A stretch of 12,937 nucleotides of DNA. Origin: Lachnospiraceae bacterium (GTDB lineage Bacteria; Bacillota_A; Clostridia; Lachnospirales; Lachnospiraceae). Below the pieces are notes generated by a model that was given only the letters and a program-made list of their open reading frames with translations, was not told where the DNA came from and made no database searches. The stretch's first letter is position 1. Each line of letters starts with the position of its first letter. Of the stretch, positions 1 to 6,478 are shown in pieces. The position numbers were made by a program, and so were the translations under genes. The DNA lies in contig JAEEXJ010000093.1 in assembly GCA_016291475.1 (NCBI GenBank), positions 1-12,937 of the forward strand, read 5' to 3'.

Positions 1-743
1 TATGAGGATATATTAAATCTGAGTTCACTGCTTAAAATTCCTACAGGGGTATTATCAGGCCCCGTTCCATCGTATGTTCCTATTCCCTTTACGAAATCAA
101 CTCCATCTTCTTCCGCAGTAAACGCTCCGTTTCCGAACAGCTCTCCGTCAGATACCGCATCATATGAAAGCTCCAAACTGCACCCTTTTATGCATATACC
201 TTTAATAGCGGGAGCGTATGTATATTTTGCATTTTCGGAATTTGAGAACGTAGCGTTGTCCCAGAGGTAATAGCAATTATCGACTTTGATAAAATCAATA
301 TCCCAATCTATATATGTCTGTGCATCTTCTTTTTCATGGCCGCATGTTCCGACAGCTGCCCCGGCACAAAGATTTGTGCCTATATCATTATACATTCCGA
401 ATTTAAGTCCCATTGAATGCAGATAATCTGAAAGCGCCCTAAATCCGGAAGGAAATTTTCCTTCTTCGTTTGATAAAAGCCCGTTTACTCTTTCAGGTTT
501 GTAGCATCCGTCATCCAGCACAATATATTTGTATCCGAGCTTATCAAGACCAAGTTCAACTATTTTTTTCGCCATCTCTTTGGTAAGCGCTTCGGTATTT
601 CCGCTTCCGAAAGCATTCCAGCTGTTCCACCCCATAGCCGGAAGTCTCCCAGTTTTTTTACCGGGAACCACTGCCCCGTCATTAAACGAATCATAGCGAA
701 AAGCTTTGTCCGTAATTTCCATTGGTCTTTCAGATAATTTCAT
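1..743 (-). CDS. GH27-type alpha-galactosidase-like glycoside hydrolase, 3' end cut by window edge
   Basis: The first 247 codons are visible. They match the N-terminal barrel of glycoside hydrolase family 27, which hydrolyses alpha-linked galactosides and related pyranosides by a retaining mechanism. Visible landmarks are MGWNSWNAFG (residues 37-46), YIVLDDGCY (73-81, with the Asp pair at 77-78), LKFGMYNDIG (113-122) and FIKVDNC (151-157), where Asp155 is the expected nucleophile. No signal peptide is visible, so the enzyme is probably cytoplasmic and acts on imported oligosaccharides. After residue 160 the sequence leaves the usual barrel and looks like an inserted beta-rich domain (about 165-247, unfinished). 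The ATG at 743 is supported by GGGGG at 751-755. The gene follows the sensor kinase, with a hairpin between them. The exact sugar (alpha-galactose or beta-L-arabinopyranose) cannot be decided here. Confidence 0.85.
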   Translation of the reverse strand, partial: MKLSERPMEITDKAFRYDSFNDGAVVPGKKTGRLPAMGWNSWNAFGSGNTEALTKEMAKKIVELGLDKLGYKYIVLDDGCYKPERVNGLLSNEEGKFPSGFRALSDYLHSMGLKFGMYNDIGTNLCAGAAVGTCGHEKEDAQTYIDWDIDFIKVDNCYYLWDNATFSNSENAKYTYAPAIKGICIKGCSLELSYDAVSDGELFGNGAFTAEEDGVDFVKGIGTYDGTGPDNTPVGILSSELRFNISS

Positions 744-763
744 GATCTTACCCCCATATATAT

Positions 764-794
764 AAACCGCTTACCCTTTTAGGATAAGCGGTTT
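764..794 (-). terminator. Hairpin between the sensor-kinase stop codon and the glycosidase start
   Basis: The arms 764-773 and 785-794 form a perfect 10-bp inverted repeat (AAACCGCTTA / TAAGCGGTTT) around an 11-nt loop that can pair three more bases. On the minus strand it is followed by TATATATA rather than a clean U run, so termination is probably partial. The glycosidase Shine-Dalgarno begins only about 9 nt beyond the hairpin. It may be a leaky terminator, an RNA processing or stability element, or an attenuator. Confidence 0.6.
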
Positions 795-797
795 TGA

Positions 798-3122
798 TTA
801 TCTTGATGCAGTAAGGTTTATGGCCTTTTTTACCGCTTCATATCGTTTCATCATCAGTTCGTGTTTTTCTTTGATGATTCCGGCTTCGGAATTTTTAGCC
901 GCTTCTTCCAATCTGAGTGCCAGTTCGGATAATTCCATGGCTCCTATCATCTTGGAAGTACTCTTAAGAGCATGCACATATACTCCGTACTCTTTCCAAT
1001 TCTCTTTTGAAAAACACTCGTTTATTTTCCCGGATTTTTCCTCATAGCTTGACGCATATTCATTGAGCATTGAGAGGTAAAAGCCCTCATCATTGTTGGT
1101 ATACCTAAGACCTTCGGACGGGTTTACGCCCGCTGCTCTGAGAACATCATATGAATCTGAGGTTTTCTCTTCGCGGACCTCTTCGGATCTTTCTTCTTTT
1201 ACCGATTCTACCTTTGAATCAGGAAGATATTTTTTGAGCATTTTCTCAAGGGCAAAACTGTCGATCGGCTTGGTCAGATAATCCGAAAAACCTTCAGACA
1301 GATATCTTTCCTTGGCTCCTATGACAGCATCGGCTGTAAGACATATAACAGGAACCTTTGAACTTTTTCCTCCCGATGTTTCCCGTATCTTGTGAAGCGC
1401 TTCCGTTCCATCCATCTCCGGCATTCGCTGATCCATAAGTATCAGATCGTAAGCCGTTTCTTCCGCTTTTTTAACAGCTTCCGCCCCCGACAGTGCCGTG
1501 TCTATTCTCATAAGCGTACTCTTTAAGAGATTGGCAACAACGGCAAGATTTATCCTGGTATCATCAACAACAAGTATTCTTGCATTAGGGGCTCGGAACG
1601 ATTCCTTATAAGATCCCCCGTCTTTCATATTTGTCTCAAAACGTTCCTGGAAATTACCGACCGATACATTGGATACGATTCTCTGAGGAATGGTTACGGT
1701 AAATGCCGAACCCTTGCCATATTCACTCTCAACCGAGATTGTTCCTCCCATCATATCAAGAAGACGCTGCGTAATGACAAGCCCAAGACCGGTTCCTTCT
1801 ACCGTACTGTTCCTTTCCATTTCCAGACGCTGGAACTTGGTAAAAAGTTTTTCTTTATCCTCCGGCCTGATTCCGATTCCCGTATCGGAGATCTCCGCTT
1901 TCAACAGGATTGTTCCATCTCCCTGTTCTTCTCCGCGAAGTGTAAGTCTTACAAAGCCCTTTTCGGTATACTTTACAGCGTTTCCTAAAACATTAGTCAG
2001 AATCTGACGGACTCTAACTTCATCTCCGTAGAGATCATCCGGCAGAGTTCTATCGACATCGATATTAAAATCAAGTTTCTTATCCTGCGCCTTGAACAGG
2101 ATCATATTGTTAAGATCGTTCAGAAGCGAACTGAGCTGGTAAGGTGCTTCGGTAATATCCATCTTTCCTGCTTCGATCTTTGAGAAATCAAGGATATCAT
2201 TTACGATCGCAAGAAGATTATGTCCTGCATTCTTAACATCATTGGCGTATACATTGATATTTTTCAGGGTCTCGATCATGTCCACGGAATCATCCTTCGC
2301 CAGTTCCTGTGCGCGATGATCTTCCCTTAGTATCATCTCATTCATACCAAGAACCGCATTGATGGGTGTTCTGATCTCATGAGACATGTTTGCCAGAAAA
2401 TCACTCTTGGCATGATTGGCACTTTCCGCACGAACCTTCTCTGCAAGTAGTTCGCCCTGTGCACGGATAAACGGCCTGACCGTAATGAGAGAAAGTCCCG
2501 CAGCAACAAGAAGTGAAAACAGTAAGATTACCGCATAACTTATCATCGTCGACCTAGTCTGCGCGGAAAGCTGGTGTTCAAACCAGTCAACAGAAAAATC
2601 CGCAGCAACTATTCCGGCAACATTTCCGGATGAATCAAAAACCGGGCTGTATGCGCTGTAGAAAACACCCCATGAATCCGAATAGGGGACTTCGTCAACA
2701 GCAGCCACTCCTCTGCCCGCACTTGCAAGAGCCTCGGTATATTTAACGCTGTCACCATAAGAAGCAGGTCTGACCTGATCCAGATCCATCGTGAAAATGA
2801 AATCTTTCTCGCCAACTTTCTTAATGGTATAGACATACTCCAGCTCTACATTATCTCTGAAGACAGCAAGTCTGCTGTAAAGATCATTGTATTCGGGACT
2901 TCCGACAGTAGATTCATCCAAAGCACCAAGAATGTCTCCGTCAACCGATCCTGCGGCACAATTGGAAATATCAAGCATTCTCTGCTGAATTGCCTTCCTT
3001 ATACCGACTCTGGCTCTGTAAAGCGAAACCGTGCAAAACAGTGTACTTGTGATCAATATGATAAATTCAACCAGAAATATGATCTTGGTAAACAGTTTAT
3101 TCTTGGGTGCCGAGTATCTCAT
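798..3122 (-). CDS. Hybrid sensor histidine kinase with Cache-like sensor, receiver and Hpt domains
   Basis: A 774-residue membrane phosphorelay protein. A first transmembrane helix (about 12-34) precedes an extracytoplasmic sensor (about 40-188). Its end, around WGVFYSAYSPVFD and VAGIVAADFSVDW (151-180), resembles Cache/PAS-fold ligand sensors. A second helix lies at about 193-214. HisKA follows with SHEIRTP, phospho-acceptor His248. The ATPase has an N box (Asn377, Asn381), DTGIG (413-417) and GTGLGL (443-448). The receiver has Asp520-Asp521, phospho-acceptor Asp564 (LMDQRMPEMDG), Thr596 and Lys618. A charged linker (635-656) leads to a C-terminal Hpt domain with His717 in VHALKST. All catalytic residues are present. 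The ATG at 3122 has GAGGG at 3132-3136. It lies 23 nt after the small membrane protein gene and is probably co-transcribed. No separate response regulator lies nearby, so the output partner is unknown. Confidence 0.93.
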   Translation of the reverse strand: MRYSAPKNKLFTKIIFLVEFIILITSTLFCTVSLYRARVGIRKAIQQRMLDISNCAAGSVDGDILGALDESTVGSPEYNDLYSRLAVFRDNVELEYVYTIKKVGEKDFIFTMDLDQVRPASYGDSVKYTEALASAGRGVAAVDEVPYSDSWGVFYSAYSPVFDSSGNVAGIVAADFSVDWFEHQLSAQTRSTMISYAVILLFSLLVAAGLSLITVRPFIRAQGELLAEKVRAESANHAKSDFLANMSHEIRTPINAVLGMNEMILREDHRAQELAKDDSVDMIETLKNINVYANDVKNAGHNLLAIVNDILDFSKIEAGKMDITEAPYQLSSLLNDLNNMILFKAQDKKLDFNIDVDRTLPDDLYGDEVRVRQILTNVLGNAVKYTEKGFVRLTLRGEEQGDGTILLKAEISDTGIGIRPEDKEKLFTKFQRLEMERNSTVEGTGLGLVITQRLLDMMGGTISVESEYGKGSAFTVTIPQRIVSNVSVGNFQERFETNMKDGGSYKESFRAPNARILVVDDTRINLAVVANLLKSTLMRIDTALSGAEAVKKAEETAYDLILMDQRMPEMDGTEALHKIRETSGGKSSKVPVICLTADAVIGAKERYLSEGFSDYLTKPIDSFALEKMLKKYLPDSKVESVKEERSEEVREEKTSDSYDVLRAAGVNPSEGLRYTNNDEGFYLSMLNEYASSYEEKSGKINECFSKENWKEYGVYVHALKSTSKMIGAMELSELALRLEEAAKNSEAGIIKEKHELMMKRYEAVKKAINLTASR

Positions 3123-3145
3123 CCCGTTAATCCCTCATAACAAGC

Positions 3146-3394
3146 TCAATCACGTGTAGACCAGGTAACAAATCTCCAGAACGCTCTCCAAACCACGCGC
3201 CATAGAATATACAGGACAACTCCGACGATCGGTGCGATCCATAATGGTTTATGCAACAGCCAGACAACAGGGAGTGCCAGCACGGATGCGATCACTATGA
3301 ATTTAATGGCAAAGAAGATCCAGGCTATGCCCATTACGGCTTTCCCGAGATTTTCCTCTGCTTTTTCCTGCCTTTTTCTGTCTGCTTCGGACAT
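3146..3394 (-). CDS. Small two-helix membrane protein upstream of the sensor kinase
   Basis: An 82-residue protein I do not recognise as a named family. The first 18 residues are highly charged (MSEADRKRQEKAEENLGK). Two hydrophobic segments follow at about 20-46 and 51-68. The tail (residues 65-82) is unusually rich in tryptophan and arginine (WRVVWRAFWRF), which suggests an amphipathic segment lying on the membrane. The ATG at 3394 has a good GGAGGG Shine-Dalgarno about 7 nt upstream. Its stop is 23 nt before the kinase start, so the pair forms an operon, and it could act as a membrane partner or modulator of the kinase. That role is inference from position only. The sequence is strongly membrane-protein-like and has clean translation signals, so I treat it as real. 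Confidence 0.75.
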   Translation of the reverse strand: MSEADRKRQEKAEENLGKAVMGIAWIFFAIKFIVIASVLALPVVWLLHKPLWIAPIVGVVLYILWRVVWRAFWRFVTWSTRD

Positions 3395-3443
3395 TTTATT
3401 CCCTCCGAATCCATTCCCTTTCTTAATTATCCTTCATTAATTT

Positions 3444-3473
3444 ATTTTATCAAAAATAAGCCCCTTACAACAA
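3444..3473 (-). promoter_or_regulatory. Candidate promoter for the small-membrane-protein and sensor-kinase unit
   Basis: Read on the minus strand, TTGTTG (3468-3473) is separated by 18 bp from TAAAAT (3444-3449). A TTGTAA at 3465-3470 offers an alternative -35 with a short 15-bp spacer. The site lies between the methyltransferase terminator and the start codon at 3394. This is the only space where a promoter for this unit could be. The match to consensus is moderate. Confidence 0.4.
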
Positions 3474-3476
3474 TAG

Positions 3477-3500
3477 AAAAAAGAACCGCCTCAGCGGTCC
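3477..3500 (-). terminator. Intrinsic terminator overlapping the methyltransferase stop codon
   Basis: On the minus strand the stem GGACCGC / GCGGTTC with a TGAG loop is followed by six T (complement of 3477-3482). One pair is G-U on the minus strand but would be A-C on the plus strand, so the element is built for minus-strand transcription. The TGA stop codon at 3491-3493 lies in the loop, so translation and termination signals overlap. Confidence 0.88.
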
Positions 3501-4147
3501 TTTTTTCCGATCAAAGTATGTGTATCATTCCATTTGTCTAATTCTTCAACCGATTCAAAGCCTGCGGCAAGAAGGGCTTCTTTTTCATGCTCCACCGTAA
3601 GAGGGGTATCGTAATGATAGAAAACCCCATCCGGAAGATTTTCTTCTTTTCTGATCCTTAAGAGCTCCCTTCTGAAAAAATCCTCCTGCTCATCAAGCTG
3701 CGCAAAATAATCCGTAAGTATAAAATATCCTCCGGGTTTAAGTGCTTTGTACAGCTTGGTATATAGCGGTATCTTCTCTTCTTTCGAGAAGTGATGCAGA
3801 GATTCCACAGATACCGCAGCATCATATTTCTCTTCTCCGAAAGGAACATCAAAATACGAATCGCAGATTAGAGTCAGTTCCTTATCGGGAAATTTTGCTT
3901 CAAGTGCATCGAGCATTGCTCTTGTCATATCTATTCCGGTAACATTCGCTGTAGGATTTACTTTAAAAAATTCCTCAAGTTCAAGTCCGGTTCCACATCC
4001 CAGATCAAGTATCTTTGCATTATCCGACTTCGGTAAAAGTGATGCGGTGAATTCATAGAATGCATCATCACCTTCCACATTTTCTCTCATATGTTCATCA
4101 TAACCCTGACAGCGGGTCGTAAAAAAATCATCCATACGTTCAAGCAT
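3491..4147 (-). CDS. Class I SAM-dependent methyltransferase
   Basis: A 218-residue cytoplasmic protein with the Rossmann-fold methyltransferase signature. Motif I is ILDLGCGTG (46-54), which binds S-adenosylmethionine. The acidic end of the second strand is GIDMT (71-75, Asp73). Motif III-like DAAVSVESLHHF lies at 109-120, and the post-I segment LKPGGYFILTDYF at 136-148. The length is typical of a stand-alone small-molecule methyltransferase. The substrate cannot be inferred, because the C-terminal region that would define it matches no named family I recognise. The ATG at 4147 has a GGAG Shine-Dalgarno at 4152-4155. The gene sits just after a terminator-like hairpin and ends in its own terminator, so it may be a single-gene unit with a promoter inside or before the preceding remnant. 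Confidence 0.88.
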   Translation of the reverse strand: MLERMDDFFTTRCQGYDEHMRENVEGDDAFYEFTASLLPKSDNAKILDLGCGTGLELEEFFKVNPTANVTGIDMTRAMLDALEAKFPDKELTLICDSYFDVPFGEEKYDAAVSVESLHHFSKEEKIPLYTKLYKALKPGGYFILTDYFAQLDEQEDFFRRELLRIRKEENLPDGVFYHYDTPLTVEHEKEALLAAGFESVEELDKWNDTHTLIGKKDR

Positions 4148-4162
4148 TTTGTTTCTCCATAT

Positions 4163-4192
4163 AAAAACAGGACAGGCCTTGCAGACCTGTCC
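4163..4192 (-). terminator. Intrinsic terminator after the DUF1062-like remnant
   Basis: On the minus strand GGACAGGTC pairs with GGCCTGTCC around a TGCAA loop (4170-4192), giving nine pairs including one G-U. It is followed by TGTTTTTA (T run complementary to 4163-4167). The wobble pair becomes a mismatch on the plus strand, so the orientation is minus. Only about 16 nt separate it from the methyltransferase start codon, which leaves no room for a promoter after the hairpin. Confidence 0.8.
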
Positions 4193-4195
4193 GAG

Positions 4196-4396
4196 TTAAT
4201 TAAATTCAGCTTTATTCTTTTTCAAAAAATCAATATTTCTGCCGTATTCAAGGGCAGTATCCTCATCGTTGGACTGAAATGCATCAAAGAGTTCCTCCGG
4301 AATCTTTCCCGGCCTTGTCCTTTCATAGATCGTGAGGTTCCAGGAATGCTTACATTTCTTACACCGGTAGATCAGCCATACGTCAACGGGTTCCAA
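4196..4396 (-). pseudogene. Fragment of a DUF1062-like protein, both ends missing
   Basis: The reading frame encodes VDVWLIYRCKKCKHSW and then a YERTRPGKIPEELFDAF-type stretch ending in LEYGRNIDFLKKNK. From memory of the family this matches the interior of DUF1062 proteins, usually well over 150 residues. The family's N-terminal CxxC, which should pair with the CKKC here to bind zinc, is absent, and so is the C-terminal half. There is no ATG in frame; the frame is open up to a TGA at 4448-4450, and only TTG (4394-4396) or CTG could start it. No convincing Shine-Dalgarno precedes the TTG. The fragment begins inside the 3' end of the CD3324-family gene, in another frame. I read it as the remnant of a deletion. 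A small expressed protein coupled to the upstream gene is the alternative. Confidence 0.6.
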
Positions 4397-4404
4397 GTGA
4401 CCTG

Positions 4405-4671
4405 TCAGGCCGTTCTTTGATCTCGCAGGATCCTCTGTATGCTTTTTTCAGACAAAGAAAAACTCAGGGCAAGTTCTCCGTTAGATAAACCTTGCAGATG
4501 ACCCGCATAGATCTTTTCGTTTCTTTCACGAAAAAATGTTTTGGACTTCGTTACAGTGCCCCACTCCTGTTTTTCTTTACTCGGTATATAAATTGACTTT
4601 CCTTCTACATATTGCTGAATCGTTTCAATTAATTCTTTGGGCAGGATGTCCTCTGCCTTTATATAGCTCAT
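4405..4671 (-). CDS. CD3324-family small helix-turn-helix protein
   Basis: An 88-residue protein. It opens with MSYIKAEDILPKELIETIQQYVEGKSIYIP, continues with an RERNEKIYAGHLQG segment (48-61), and ends in a helix-turn-helix-like stretch (about 61-83) with LSEKSIQRIL. This layout is what I recall for the CD3324 family of putative DNA-binding proteins in Clostridia, whose role is not established. The start at 4671 is well supported by AGGAGG at 4678-4683, 6 nt from the ATG. The promoter region carries repeats and a long structured leader with its own short ORF, so expression seems tightly controlled and autoregulation is plausible. The protein looks complete even though its 3' end abuts the DUF1062-like remnant. 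Confidence 0.82.
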   Translation of the reverse strand: MSYIKAEDILPKELIETIQQYVEGKSIYIPSKEKQEWGTVTKSKTFFRERNEKIYAGHLQGLSNGELALSFSLSEKSIQRILRDQRTA

Positions 4672-4704
4672 AATTATCCTCCTAAACAGATCTGTCAGGA
4701 TTCA

Positions 4705-4746
4705 TCTGAGCTTACGATTCATTTATTTAAGCTCAGACTACTGAGC
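4705..4746 (-). promoter_or_regulatory. Alternative hairpins in the leader of the HTH gene
   Basis: Three related segments occur in the minus-strand transcript: GCTCAG (4741-4746), CTGAGC (4731-4736) and GCTCAG (4706-4711). The middle one can pair with the first (6 bp, loop TAGT). It can also pair with the third as part of a perfect 10-bp stem (TCTGAGCTTA at 4728-4737 with TAAGCTCAGA at 4705-4714, 13-nt loop). The two folds exclude each other. The first segment overlaps the last two codons of the leader ORF. No T run follows the longer stem, so a translational or RNA-binding role fits better than termination. ATCCT at 4697-4701 can also pair with the Shine-Dalgarno region at 4676-4680. Confidence 0.5.
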
Positions 4747-4767
4747 CATTACTACACGGATCCTCAT
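4738..4767 (-). CDS. Possible 9-codon leader peptide upstream of the HTH gene
   Basis: On the minus strand an AAAGGAG Shine-Dalgarno (4773-4779) is followed, after 5 nt, by ATG and codons for MRIRVVMAQ, then TAG at 4738-4740. The start signal is as good as that of any long gene in the window. It lies about 35 nt after the predicted transcription start. The last codons and the stop form or adjoin the first arm of the alternative hairpins, the arrangement seen in translation-controlled leaders. It could instead be the 5' stub of a decayed gene. Confidence 0.45.
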   Translation of the reverse strand: MRIRVVMAQ

Positions 4768-4785
4768 AAAATCTCCTTTCAAAAA

Positions 4786-4838
4786 CGAAGCAACGGTTAT
4801 CATCTATGATTATAGATTCAGATATTATGCGAAGCAAC
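4786..4838 (-). promoter_or_regulatory. Promoter of the HTH gene with nested repeats
   Basis: On the minus strand TTGCTT (4832-4837) is separated by exactly 17 bp from a perfect TATAAT (4809-4814), placing transcription start near 4802 and giving a leader of about 130 nt. A 9-bp direct repeat, GTTGCTTCG, occurs at 4830-4838 over the -35 box and again at 4786-4794 in the leader, 44 bp apart. A perfect inverted repeat, ATCTAT-GATT-ATAGAT (4802-4817), spans the -10 box. These are good candidates for operator sites, possibly of the HTH protein itself. Confidence 0.68.
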
Positions 4839-4868
4839 CTCAAGAATATTTCCAAACAAATTCGAGCC

Positions 4869-6233
4869 TTATGCTACATTTTCTCTTGTGATATTCCTGA
4901 TCCATCCGCCTTTCAGATAATGATGAATCGCAAAAGGCATTTTAGCAAATTCATCGGTGCACATAAGAACATATACGATAAGGGGCGGAAACTTAAGTAC
5001 GAATGCACTGATAAGTCCAAGCGGAACAGCAAACCCCCACATGCATATGATATCCAGAACCATTCCATATTTGGAATTACCGCCGCATCTGAATATTGAG
5101 GCGATAAGTACGGTATTGATTATCTGACCCATCTGATATGCAATATTAATATAAAGCATTATCCTAAGATAACCGACCGCTGTCTCCGTTATATCCACAA
5201 ATCCCGGAACAAACGGACTTATTATCAGAAGAACAAATCCGGCTATTATACCTGAAAAGACCGTTACCCTTACGATCGACGATGCATCCTTCTTAGCTAC
5301 ATCAAGACGATTCTCACCGATCTCTTTACCCAGCATGATGGAAGCTGCCGCGGATATACCAAAGCCAACAACGGTTACGAGATCTCTTACAGAAGATACA
5401 ACTGCATTGGCTGCTACGATATCGGAACCGAGATGTCCCATGATGATCGAGTTGACGGTAAATGCCAGTCCCCACATTACATCGTTAACAAATGCCGGAA
5501 GTGAATACTTGAAGAAATCTGCGACAAGTGCTCTCGGTATCCCGAACATAACGCGAAGACTCTTGGGAAGAACTTTTTGTCTAAGGAAATCAATCAGACA
5601 AATTAACGCACCGCTTCCGCAAGAGATTGATGTTGCTATGGCGGCTCCCTCGATTCCCATTTCAGGAAAAGGTCCGTGGCCGAATATCAGCAGATAGTTA
5701 AATATTACATTTATGAAAAGAGCTGCCGTTGATGTTACGGTCGAGAAGACCACTCTCTCACAACTCTTGAGTATTGTAAGATAAGGCTGGAACAATCCGA
5801 GGAAGATATAAGACGGCGCTACAAATCTCAAATATCTTGCACCTGCCGCGATAAGTTCCGGATCGTCGGTCCATATCCACATAACATGTCTCGGAATAAA
5901 AAATGCAGCTGCGGAAAATGAAACCGTAACTATCATCGCGATTATCAAACCGATACCCAATATCTTGGATATAACCTTTACATCCTTTTTTCCCCAATAC
6001 TGCGATGCAAGGATCGTGAGTGCGGAATTCAATCCGAAGAACATGACGTTTATCAAAAACATCACCTGTCCTGCTAGTCCGGAAGCAGAAAGAGATGTCT
6101 GATCCACATTTCCGAGCATAAAAGTATCGGCCACACTTACGGATGATGCTATTAAGTTTTGTATAACTATGGGAATTACAAGTACAAACAGTTCTCTGTA
6201 AAATCCCTTTCTGGCTGCAAGAAACTTTTTCAT
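4869..6233 (-). CDS. MATE-family multidrug/organic-cation exporter
   Basis: A 454-residue integral membrane protein of the length and layout of MATE transporters: two homologous halves, about 12 transmembrane helices, cytoplasmic ends. The first half has LVIPIVIQNLIASSVSVADTFMLG (18-41) and ASQYWGKKD (76-84). The second half has the matching SLPAFVNDVMW (244-254), GHLGSDIVAANAVV (266-279) and GKEIGENR (302-309). Family members exchange sodium ions or protons for drugs, metabolites or organic cations across the cell membrane. Its start overlaps the stop of the small membrane protein gene by one base (TAATG), so the two are translationally coupled. It is the last gene of the five-gene operon. 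No convincing terminator follows before the HTH-gene promoter, so read-through into that locus is possible. Confidence 0.93.
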   Translation of the reverse strand: MKKFLAARKGFYRELFVLVIPIVIQNLIASSVSVADTFMLGNVDQTSLSASGLAGQVMFLINVMFFGLNSALTILASQYWGKKDVKVISKILGIGLIIAMIVTVSFSAAAFFIPRHVMWIWTDDPELIAAGARYLRFVAPSYIFLGLFQPYLTILKSCERVVFSTVTSTAALFINVIFNYLLIFGHGPFPEMGIEGAAIATSISCGSGALICLIDFLRQKVLPKSLRVMFGIPRALVADFFKYSLPAFVNDVMWGLAFTVNSIIMGHLGSDIVAANAVVSSVRDLVTVVGFGISAAASIMLGKEIGENRLDVAKKDASSIVRVTVFSGIIAGFVLLIISPFVPGFVDITETAVGYLRIMLYINIAYQMGQIINTVLIASIFRCGGNSKYGMVLDIICMWGFAVPLGLISAFVLKFPPLIVYVLMCTDEFAKMPFAIHHYLKGGWIRNITRENVA

Positions 6234-6478
6234 TATGCTTTTTTCTTCCCTACCATTCCCAATACAATTCGAATGACCGCAAAGACAACTGTCATACAGA
6301 TTCCTGTCAGACTGAGAATGTTTCCGATTCTCATATTGATCTCATACTTTATCTGCATTTCCGTAGTTGGATCCTGATAAGGTATTCCCGCCTTTATCAT
6401 CAGATAATACAAGCCGATCAATAGGATCACAAAGCCTGAAATGATCAGGGACGAAGATATCTTTTTAAGAATATTCAT
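6233..6478 (-). CDS. Small two-helix membrane protein coupled to the MATE exporter
   Basis: An 81-residue protein with hydrophobic helices at about 10-30 and 50-75. They are joined by a conserved-looking segment, AGIPYQDPTTEMQIKYEINMRIG (split across 30-52), and the tail is basic (GKKKA). I recall similar small clostridial membrane proteins with a GIPYQDPT segment, but no established function. The ATG at 6478 overlaps the peptidase stop (ATGA), and its stop overlaps the MATE start (TAATG), so translation of the three genes is coupled. A GGGGAAG Shine-Dalgarno sits just upstream. A role as an accessory subunit of the exporter is inference from this coupling. Confidence 0.8.
   Translation of the reverse strand: MNILKKISSSLIISGFVILLIGLYYLMIKAGIPYQDPTTEMQIKYEINMRIGNILSLTGICMTVVFAVIRIVLGMVGKKKA

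Noticed and set aside
1690..2007. A 105-codon plus-strand frame inside the sensor kinase gene
   Set aside because: It is antisense to the HATPase domain, whose motifs are intact on the other strand; there is no start signal or recognisable product.
4839..4868. Terminator after the MATE gene
   Set aside because: I searched the minus strand downstream of the stop codon and found only weak, A/T-rich pairings without a stable stem and T run.
5335..5697. A 120-codon plus-strand frame inside the MATE gene
   Set aside because: It is a shadow of the exporter gene; the Ala/Thr/Pro-rich translation reflects reverse-complemented membrane-protein codons.
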